Shown in pieces: positions 57,475 to 64,000 of a DNA stretch of 64,000 bases (positions are counted from its first letter, which is position 1; every line of letters starts with the position of its first letter). This DNA is from Colwellia sp. MB3u-45. Its GTDB lineage: Bacteria; Pseudomonadota; Gammaproteobacteria; Enterobacterales; Alteromonadaceae. The stretch spans positions 1-64,000 of the forward strand of contig NZ_JACGVC010000043.1 of NCBI RefSeq assembly GCF_014077005.1, read 5' to 3'. A model generated the notes under the pieces. That model was not told the origin of the DNA. It worked only from the letters and a program-made list of their open reading frames with translations, and searched no databases. The position numbers and the translations under genes were made by a program.

Positions 57475-58001
57475 GAGGTTAAGCAACTTTGTAAACTTGT
57501 AAGACCACGTCTTATCCAACTTTTAACAGTGCCCAAAGGATTATTGAGGTGTTTAACCACCTCCTGATGGGAGCAGCCATTGAAGTAGGCCAAATAAATA
57601 GCCTGACGTTGTTGCAGATCAAGCTTTTGCAAGCATTTGTCTAGTAACAGTTCTTCTATGTCATGGCTTTTCTCGGGCGTATCTAGGTCAACGCTGTCTG
57701 TCTCAAGTAATTCATCTTCTTTTCTAATTTTGTTATAGCGCAAAATATCTAGCGCCCGATAACGCACTATGCTGATCATCCAAGTCAACACTGTGCCCTT
57801 GCCCACTCGGTATTCTGATGCGTTATGCCAAATACGCACATAAGCCTCTTGCAAAGCTTCTTCAGCTAATTCTTTACGCGCTAACATTTTCAAGCTAACC
57901 GCATAAAGCTGTTTACTGGTGGTTTGGTAAAGCGCTGAAAACGCCTTTTTATCGCCTTGAGCTATAGCGCCAAGTAAGGCTAGGTGCTGTTCATGTTCCA
58001 T
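57471..58001 (-). CDS. ECF sigma factor (SigK/ECF19-like)
   Basis: The 176-residue RNA polymerase sigma factor has region 2 (about 20-90; ALYQTTSKQLYAVSLKML, EALQEAYVRIWHNASEYR) and region 4 (about 120-175; LDLQQRQAIYLAYFNGCSHQ, GTVKSWIRRGLTSL). Its coupling with an RskA-like anti-sigma suggests the SigK branch. A candidate autoregulatory promoter, TCATCC-N16-CTTTG, lies about 40 bp upstream, and a similar motif precedes the DUF4331 gene, which makes that operon its likely target. The inducing signal is unknown. Confidence 0.9.
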   Translation of the reverse strand: MEHEQHLALLGAIAQGDKKAFSALYQTTSKQLYAVSLKMLARKELAEEALQEAYVRIWHNASEYRVGKGTVLTWMISIVRYRALDILRYNKIRKEDELLETDSVDLDTPEKSHDIEELLLDKCLQKLDLQQRQAIYLAYFNGCSHQEVVKHLNNPLGTVKSWIRRGLTSLQSCLTS

Positions 58002-58040
58002 TATTTAGTGCTCTTTTTCTGAAGGAGTAATTTACTGACG

Positions 58041-58069
58041 AGCAAAGATACTATACTAATTAAGGATGA
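58041..58069 (-). promoter_or_regulatory. Candidate ECF autoregulatory promoter
   Basis: On the minus strand, TCATCC (58064-58069), 16 bp and CTTTGCT (58041-58047). It shares CATCC-N16-C(G/T)TT with the site before the DUF4331 gene. Confidence 0.42.
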
Positions 58070-58331
58070 TTTACCTACAACTCCATTTAGCTTCAAGCGA
58101 TAAATTCCTTTTAAAACAGGCTAAAAACGCCCGATTGGAAAATAAATATTGCGATTAAATAGGGCTATTATTTGCCTAAATTTATGACACAACTGTTCAG
58201 TATTCAGCAGCAATATATTGCACAGAGTAACTCTTGATATTTGATTGAACATCAGTAAACAGCTTTAACAGAGCGCTTGGTGGGTAAGTGCTAGGTAGGT
58301 AGGTTCATCATAATAAATAGCTTATTAAATC
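58070..58331. other. Intergenic DNA between the sigma gene and a small membrane protein gene
   Basis: No gene is seen in this AT-rich stretch of about 260 bp and no terminator stands out. Confidence 0.35.
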
Positions 58332-58676
58332 TCACACACTCAAGAGTTTTATCGTTGCATAGAGCAGTGCTAAGCTGATAAAAATGAACACGATTGTGGC
58401 CAATTTAAATATAATTTTTGCTAGCCAATGTTTCATCCGGGCAAACCAACCTTTGGGCATATCGTCAATATTTGGCGTATTAACTAATAACCCTAATATC
58501 GCACTTAATAACAAGCTCCATGTGGCTAATAACAAACTCGGTACACCATAGCTATTTTGCTCAGCAATCGAGCCATTAAGAAATAAAATCACAATAAATA
58601 CCAGACAGGCAACAAAGGCAAAATTTAATAACGGCTTGATAATAAACAAACGCTGCGCCAACTTTTTAACTGTCAT
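58332..58676 (-). CDS. Small membrane protein, function unknown
   Basis: The 114-residue protein has three hydrophobic helices (about 16-35, 47-66 and 86-110). A basic loop GWFARMKHWLAK separates the second and third. No family is recognised. It lies upstream of, and in line with, the sigma gene on the minus strand, with 330 bp between them, so it is not clearly in the same unit. No CATCC-type promoter was found before it. Confidence 0.6.
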   Translation of the reverse strand: MTVKKLAQRLFIIKPLLNFAFVACLVFIVILFLNGSIAEQNSYGVPSLLLATWSLLLSAILGLLVNTPNIDDMPKGWFARMKHWLAKIIFKLATIVFIFISLALLYATIKLLSV

Positions 58677-59004
58677 ACTTTATGCCTCTTTAACTTAGTT
58701 TTAATGTCAATTTAATTAAATTTCAATTAAATTTCACTTAACTTTCATGTCACTTTCATATTAGGTTCATGTGATTAGCCACACAGTCATAGCCTAGTGT
58801 GATTATCTCGACAGCTTAACGTTTTTGCCCGCAGACTCAAACCACTAGTTTTATTATTTACCATAATTATCAGCCCTTTTTCTGGACCTAAAGTAGCATT
58901 TTACAACTTGGTTTTATAAGCCATGCTGCTAAGCTGAAGTGATTTTATTGGCCTCTTAATTGTTAGCTTTGATTTTTGATTTTTTACTATGGAGGAAATT
59001 TAAC
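58677..59004. other. Divergent intergenic region with AT-rich direct repeats
   Basis: Near 58705-58760 the motifs TTTCA and TTAATTAAATTTCA recur. The region should hold promoters for the divergent membrane-protein and esterase genes, but none is clear. An excellent ribosome-binding site, GGAGG, lies at about 58991. Confidence 0.35.
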
Positions 59005-59925
59005 ATGACTAAGTATTTATCGATGTTTATCATCATTGCCATCAGCTTGTTAAGTGCTAGCAGCCTAGCTAAGCCAACGACATTAATTGGATTTGGCCTT
59101 AATCCTGGTGAGCTAAGCGCCAGTTATTTTCAAGGCGCTAAAGACAATACAAACCTTATTGTCTTGTTACACGGTTGTGCTCAACAAGGGCAAGTGCTCG
59201 CACAGCAAAGTGGCTTAATGGCTTTAGCAGACAAAAAACAATTTTCGCTACTTATTCCACAGCAAAGCCAAGACAATAATATTCAAGGCTGCTTCAATTG
59301 GTTTTCTTCACAAGATATAGAGCAAAACCAAGGTGAAAGCCTGTCAATAAAAAACATGATCACGAGCGTTAATGCTGAACATCATTTTAACAAAATTTAT
59401 ATTATAGGATTGTCAGCCGGTGGTGCGATGGCAAGTTCGATGTTAGTTAATTACCCACAGCTATTTACTGCTGGCGCCATTATTTCTGGCATCCCCTACC
59501 CTTGCGCCCATAATTTAACCACGGCTATTGCCTGTATGCGCAGCGGCCCCTCACAAGACCCTGAGCAATTAACCCAATTAGTGCATCAAATAAACAGCTC
59601 AACAAATCATTGGCCTAAGCTGTCAATTTGGACCGGCTCTCAAGACACAGTTGTTAACCCAAAAAATTCACAACAACTTGCTATCCATTGGGCCGAGTTA
59701 ACTCAGTCGTCAAAACAGCCCATTATCTCAAAGCACCCGGGCTATAAAGTTAGCCAATGGCAAGGGCAGAACAAGCAAGTGAATGTCGAACTGATTGAGA
59801 TTGAAAATATGGGCCATGGCATTGCGGTAGCGCCACAAAAAATTGATGGCGGCAGTGAAGCGCCGTTTGTCATTAACACCCCTATTAGCACCGTATTGTA
59901 CTTACTCGAGGCTTGGGAGCTATAA
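59005..59925 (+). CDS. PHB depolymerase-like secreted esterase
   Basis: From ATG 59005 the protein has 306 residues with a signal peptide (ending near SLA). It is an alpha/beta hydrolase of the esterase PHB depolymerase (LpqC) family: LIVLLHGCAQQGQ forms the oxyanion region, IIGLSAGGAMASSML is the nucleophile elbow, and the C-terminal ENMGHGIAV holds the catalytic histidine. The GGAGG site decides this start over an upstream in-frame ATG at 58960. It may act on polyesters or esters outside the cytoplasm. It is monocistronic. Confidence 0.87.
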   Translation: MTKYLSMFIIIAISLLSASSLAKPTTLIGFGLNPGELSASYFQGAKDNTNLIVLLHGCAQQGQVLAQQSGLMALADKKQFSLLIPQQSQDNNIQGCFNWFSSQDIEQNQGESLSIKNMITSVNAEHHFNKIYIIGLSAGGAMASSMLVNYPQLFTAGAIISGIPYPCAHNLTTAIACMRSGPSQDPEQLTQLVHQINSSTNHWPKLSIWTGSQDTVVNPKNSQQLAIHWAELTQSSKQPIISKHPGYKVSQWQGQNKQVNVELIEIENMGHGIAVAPQKIDGGSEAPFVINTPISTVLYLLEAWEL

Positions 59926-60140
59926 ATGCTTAGCTATTTCGCTAACACTAGGCTGTAGCAATAAATAAAATTATATTTAACAGCTTTAATTACAGTCACT
60001 TAAATACGAATACTGACGACATACTACTATAGTACAAATTGTCATCTGGAAAATTTACTATAAAGTTTTAAGCACACTAATGAAGAAATAAAAACCGCGC
60101 ACATTAGCGATTAATTAGATTTAAAACACAGGGAAATATT

Positions 60141-62414
60141 ATGAAGCATTGCAACCTAAGGCTAAGTGTTTTGGCCATCACCATTTCAGCCGCACTGACC
60201 AGTCAAAGTATCTTGGCCGCAGCAGCGAATGAACAGCTAAACAATGATCCAACATTGGAGCGGATTGAAGTCACCGCTCGAAAATCATTGGAAAGTTTAC
60301 AATCTGTACCTGTCGCAATCACTTCTATTGGCGCTGAACAATTAGCACAAAATGGCATTAGTGTGATGACAGAAGTTCAACAGTTCTCACCGAATACGAC
60401 TTTACAGGCCAGTCGTGGTACTAACTCAACCTTAACGGCTTTTATTCGTGGTGTTGGTCAAGATGATCCACTTTGGGGCTATGAACCTGGTGTTGGCATT
60501 TATGTTGATGATGTTTATATTGCCCGTCCACAAGGAGCCGTATTAGATATTCTTGATGTTGAACGTATTGAAGTATTACGCGGTCCTCAAGGTAGTTTAT
60601 ATGGTAAAAACACGATTGGTGGTGCGATTAAATATGTCACTAAAAAAATGTCTGGTGATGTAGAACTTGATCTTAAAGGAACCTTTGGTACTTACGATCG
60701 TAAAGATTATAAAGTTGCGGGTAAAGTTCCAGTGATAGCTGATAAATTATATCTTGGCTTTGCTTTGGCTGATCTAAAAAGAGGTGGTTATGGGGAGTTT
60801 TTACAATCTTCCTTACCGGGTCAAAACTTAGAGAACTACAATAAAGATATTTTTGCTGGTCGACTTACCATTGAGTTCGAACCGACAGAAGATTTATTCT
60901 TACGTTTTAATTATGATAAAACCATCGACGACTCAAATGCTAAAGGTGGCTATCGTTTATTGCCAAGCATAGTAACTAATGCGCCAGTACCCAATAGTGT
61001 TTATGATTCTTACACCAGTATGCCTACGTGGAATAGTGTTGAGTCAGAAGGCTTTAGCCTAACGGCTGAATATATGATCAATGATACTTGGTCAGTTAAA
61101 TCAATCACCTCAAGCCGAGATAATTATTCAAAAACAAATATTGATTTTGATAATACCGCCGAACGTATTTTTGATGTACCTGCCATTTATGATGATGAAC
61201 AATTTACGCAAGAATTTCAACTAAACTATAACTCAGATAATTTAAACTTTGTCTCTGGTCTGTACTACTTTGATGGTGAATCATGTGGCCACTTCGACGC
61301 TATTTTAGAGAATTTCGGCAAGTCTTTGGCTTTACCTGGGCTAACTCGAGAAGTAACGGGTTGTAATAACAGTGAAAGCTATGCTGTTTATGCTCAAGGT
61401 TCCTTCAATATTACCGATAAATTCTCCATGACCTTAGGTGCGCGTTATACCAAAGAAGAAAAAATAGCTAAGGTTAATAATGGTGTGGTATTTGAAACAG
61501 TTTATCCAGAAAGTGGCTGGGTAAACGGTTATGAACGTGGTGATGTTCAATTCCCTGAAGTGCTTAATGATAAAGAAGATTGGTCGCGCTTTACCCCGCG
61601 TGTAGGCGCAGAGTATCAATACTCAGACGACATGATGTTTTTTGCCAGTTATTCACAAGGCTTCAAATCAGGTACTTTTAATCCAAGAGCCAGTGGTCCA
61701 GAGCCAGCGGTAGATCCAGAAGTGGTAGATTCATTTGAAGTTGGCCTAAAAAGTGAGTGGAATAATAATTTGAGGGTTAATGCGACAGCCTTCTATCTTG
61801 ATCATAAAGACAGACAATTTGTTACGGTATTACCCACAGCAGACAACAGTGCATTAAGTCAACGTTTAGGCAATATAGGCACCTCGACGGCATCAGGTTT
61901 AGAATTAGAAATTGAATATGCCGTAGCAGATAACTTAAATGTTTTTGCCAGTTTAGGCTTGATTGACTCATCTTTTGACGAAGTAACATCATTTGACAAT
62001 GACGGTAACCAGATAGATATTAGCGATAGCTTCACTATTACGAATACGCCTGAAACTACCGCTAACCTTGGTTTTACTTATAACATCGACACATCGGTTG
62101 GTAGTTTTGTTGTTAATAGTAACTACTATTACCGTAGTGAGTATGACTTAAACGTTACCGAAAACTTATTAACTCAAGACGGCTATGGTCTACTTAACTT
62201 TGGTGTTAACTGGTATAGCAACAACGGAGATTGGACTGCAGCACTGCATTGGAAAAATATTACCGACAAAGAGTACTTAGTCGGTAACTACGCCTTCTTA
62301 GGCGCACAAAATAATGATGGCAGTTATCAACCTGGTTTAGGTGGAGATACGACACTGATTGGTTATTACGGGGATCCTGAAACCCTTGCATTGACCATAG
62401 GTTATAGTTTCTAA
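60141..62414 (+). CDS. TonB-dependent outer-membrane receptor
   Basis: The 757-residue protein has a signal peptide (cut near SILAAA), a TonB box region ERIEVTARKSLESLQ, and a plug domain with VPVAITSIGAEQL, FIRGVGQDD and VEVLRGPQGSLYGKNTIGG (read as RIEVLRGPQGSLYGKN). The barrel ends LTIGYSF. It belongs to the large TonB receptor group of marine gammaproteobacteria; neighbours do not identify the substrate. A response regulator gene follows after 190 bp, which may or may not control it. Confidence 0.9.
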   Translation: MKHCNLRLSVLAITISAALTSQSILAAAANEQLNNDPTLERIEVTARKSLESLQSVPVAITSIGAEQLAQNGISVMTEVQQFSPNTTLQASRGTNSTLTAFIRGVGQDDPLWGYEPGVGIYVDDVYIARPQGAVLDILDVERIEVLRGPQGSLYGKNTIGGAIKYVTKKMSGDVELDLKGTFGTYDRKDYKVAGKVPVIADKLYLGFALADLKRGGYGEFLQSSLPGQNLENYNKDIFAGRLTIEFEPTEDLFLRFNYDKTIDDSNAKGGYRLLPSIVTNAPVPNSVYDSYTSMPTWNSVESEGFSLTAEYMINDTWSVKSITSSRDNYSKTNIDFDNTAERIFDVPAIYDDEQFTQEFQLNYNSDNLNFVSGLYYFDGESCGHFDAILENFGKSLALPGLTREVTGCNNSESYAVYAQGSFNITDKFSMTLGARYTKEEKIAKVNNGVVFETVYPESGWVNGYERGDVQFPEVLNDKEDWSRFTPRVGAEYQYSDDMMFFASYSQGFKSGTFNPRASGPEPAVDPEVVDSFEVGLKSEWNNNLRVNATAFYLDHKDRQFVTVLPTADNSALSQRLGNIGTSTASGLELEIEYAVADNLNVFASLGLIDSSFDEVTSFDNDGNQIDISDSFTITNTPETTANLGFTYNIDTSVGSFVVNSNYYYRSEYDLNVTENLLTQDGYGLLNFGVNWYSNNGDWTAALHWKNITDKEYLVGNYAFLGAQNNDGSYQPGLGGDTTLIGYYGDPETLALTIGYSF

Positions 62415-62604
62415 AAATCATGCTGTTTTCAACGCATAGAAAGCGCTGGTTTTTACTGGCGTTTTTTTTAATAATAAAAAATTAAGCCGTCTGTTAAATT
62501 AGTTCCCGCTGAGGGAATAAAGCTAATAGACTTGATAATACGCCCATTATTTTCAGTGTATTGGGCGACCTCCTAGTGTTGTCATCATATAAAAGGCTGC
62601 TGTA

Positions 62605-63273
62605 ATGAAGCAAGCAAAAGTAATTATCGCCGACGATCACCCCTTGTTTCGCACCGCATTAAAACAAGCCATAGTCGAATGTATTGAGGATCACGAAAGC
62701 TTAGAAGTAGACAACTTTGACGATCTACTCAAAGCGGTTACCCTTAACAACAGCTTAGAAATCGTTTTTCTAGATTTACATATGCCAGGTAATGATGGCT
62801 TTACTGGCTTAACACAACTGCAAAACCATTTTCCTGATATTGTGGTGATCATGGTCTCGTCAGACGACAATTCTGAAACCATGCAAAAAGCGATTAACTT
62901 TGGCGCAGCGGCATTTATTCCTAAATCGGCTGATTTAGCCACCATAGCACAAGCCATTGATAGCGTTTTAGCCGGGGGGATTTGGTTACCAAAAAATATC
63001 GAATTTAATGCCGACCAAAAAATAGATTTAGCACACCAGAAACTGGCCAAACAATTAAGCCAACTTACCCCTCAGCAATACATAGTATTAACTCAAATAG
63101 CCGATGGTCAGTTAAATAAGCAAATTGCCTATGATCTCGACATTAAAGAAACTACGGTTAAAAAGCATGTTTCCGCAATATTATTAAAACTAGAAGTGAA
63201 TAACCGAACATTAGCTGGGCTTGCTTATCAACAATTAATGCTTAGCCCTTCACAGCATTTGAATGTGTCTTAA
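62605..63273 (+). CDS. NarL/LuxR-family response regulator
   Basis: The 222-residue two-component regulator has a receiver domain (about 5-120) with acidic ADDHPLFR, phospho-acceptor Asp57 in VFLDLHMPG and Lys107 in FIPKSAD. A C-terminal LuxR helix-turn-helix follows (about 150-215; LTPQQYIVLTQIADGQLNKQ, then TTVKKHVSAILLKL). The usual ETTVKxH recognition helix is intact. No histidine kinase is adjacent in the window, so its partner is unknown or lies beyond it. Confidence 0.93.
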   Translation: MKQAKVIIADDHPLFRTALKQAIVECIEDHESLEVDNFDDLLKAVTLNNSLEIVFLDLHMPGNDGFTGLTQLQNHFPDIVVIMVSSDDNSETMQKAINFGAAAFIPKSADLATIAQAIDSVLAGGIWLPKNIEFNADQKIDLAHQKLAKQLSQLTPQQYIVLTQIADGQLNKQIAYDLDIKETTVKKHVSAILLKLEVNNRTLAGLAYQQLMLSPSQHLNVS

Positions 63274-63568
63274 TCTCCCTAAAACAGCGGCAAAGCTTAT
63301 AAACCTCTCGCGTTTAACAACAAAGTTTTTCTCAAAATTTTCATGCTCTTTCGGCGATTTTTACTGGTTTAAATCTCTGGCGGTGCTAGTGTTAATCTAG
63401 ATAAAAAAGACAGTACAAGGAAATAATAACACCTGCCGCTTGGCTGTAAATTGAACAGGCTTACAGCCATATTGTAGCCGTGAGCCAAAGTAGAGGTTTA
63501 GCCATTTTTATTCGTTACTTAGCGCAAGATAAGCGCTGCAATAAATTCACTGTTAAAAGGATAATGAC
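63274..63568. other. Intergenic DNA before the edge lipoprotein gene
   Basis: This 295-bp region has no clear terminator or repeat. A ribosome-binding AAAAGGA lies just before the next start. Confidence 0.35.
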
Positions 63569-64000
63569 ATGAAAGTAAAATACACAGCGGTAGCCTTACT
63601 TATCACCATTTTAAGTGGTTGTGCTACACAAAAACTCATGACTGAGCAGGAAATGTTCGTACAACACCCGACATTGGCTCAGGCTAAAACTAGCATTGAG
63701 GCAGCCGAGCGTGAAAACTTAGCACTCTACTCGCCCGTACAGTTGAAAAATGCCGAAAATATTTATCAAAACGCACTTGAACAAGCTCAAAATAGTAGCC
63801 CAAAAGTAAATGATAGTGCCAGCGAAGTTATAGCGCGTATTGAAACGGCGAAGAAACAAGCCGTAAAAGCAAAATATGTTTTTGAAGAGGTTTTCAATGC
63901 CCGAGACCGAGCGATAAGTGTCAATGCTAGCTCAGCTGCACCCGCTGCTTTTAAAAAAGCTGAAACGGAACTGGCAAAAGTATTAGCCTTACTTGAAGTT
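63569..64000 (+). CDS. Lipoprotein with helical DUF4398-like region (cut by window end)
   Basis: The frame starts at ATG 63569 and stays open for 144 codons to the window edge, so the C-terminal part is missing. The signal peptide ends in lipobox ILSGC (Cys near residue 18), then a long helical stretch rich in Ala, Glu, Lys and Gln begins (about 30-144; AQAKTSIEAAERENLALYSP, AAPAAFKKAETELAKVLALL). This pattern fits the DUF4398 type, often followed by an OmpA-like domain. Whether one follows here cannot be seen. Confidence 0.75.
   Translation, partial: MKVKYTAVALLITILSGCATQKLMTEQEMFVQHPTLAQAKTSIEAAERENLALYSPVQLKNAENIYQNALEQAQNSSPKVNDSASEVIARIETAKKQAVKAKYVFEEVFNARDRAISVNASSAAPAAFKKAETELAKVLALLEV

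Noticed and set aside
57475-57519. Longer anti-sigma start
   Set aside because: It lies inside the sigma-factor gene; ATG 57474 makes the usual ATGA overlap and matches the family start.

Overview
The window looks like the chromosome of a cold-adapted marine gammaproteobacterium of the Alteromonadales, most like Colwellia. The grounds are the low G+C, AT-rich intergenic spacers, the tol-pal-cpoB, ruvABC, aspS, cmoAB and seqA-pgm gene orders, the ybfF-DUF2788-ybfE-fldA block, and several TonB-dependent receptors and diguanylate cyclases. This assignment comes from protein resemblance and gene order only; no search was run.

Positions 1-8400: the left edge carries two tandem rRNA-type promoters firing leftwards, so an rRNA (or tRNA) operon probably begins just outside the window. 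Then come tRNA-Ser(GGA), nadA, three identical tRNA-Lys(UUU) genes and the complete minus-strand envelope operon ybgC-tolQ-tolR-tolA-tolB-pal-cpoB. An orphan plus-strand promoter and terminator after ybgC suggest a small RNA. Positions 8400-17000: ruvC-ruvA-ruvB and aspS (minus), cmoA-cmoB (plus), a 199-bp tandem repeat, and a dGTPase.

Positions 17000-21700 are accessory. A 5' fragment of a patatin gene and an intact patatin gene flank about 3.5 kb holding a large Ig-like lipoprotein gene and a small gene broken by a 13-bp tandem duplication. Positions 21700-29250: a divergent Ser/Thr kinase, a branched-chain 2-oxoacid dehydrogenase operon (E1 alpha, E1 beta, E2), a 49-bp repeat array and astE. 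Positions 29850-36360: a trehalose locus (cytoplasmic trehalase, MFS transporter, LacI regulator, TonB receptor) tied together by three identical 14-bp operators.

Positions 36500-39600: a Rho paralogue lacking the N-terminal RNA-binding domain, then a truncated globin coupled to a PAS-GGDEF protein. Positions 39700-51600: a 73-bp repeat array, pgm-seqA, ybfF-DUF2788-ybfE-fldA, a palindromic repeat element, a stretch of unrelated genes (solute-binding protein, TSUP transporter, MASE2-like GGDEF, HflX-type GTPase, DUF4442 thioesterase), and fur.

Positions 51700-58100 form a compact module: DUF4331 protein, Ig-like lipoprotein, TPR protein and HupE/UreJ-like membrane protein, next to an ECF sigma factor/anti-sigma pair. 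The DUF4331 and sigma genes share a promoter-like motif, CATCC-N16-C(G/T)TT, which suggests one ECF-controlled system of unknown function. The right edge holds a PHB-depolymerase-like esterase, a second TonB receptor, a NarL-type response regulator and a lipoprotein gene cut by the window end.
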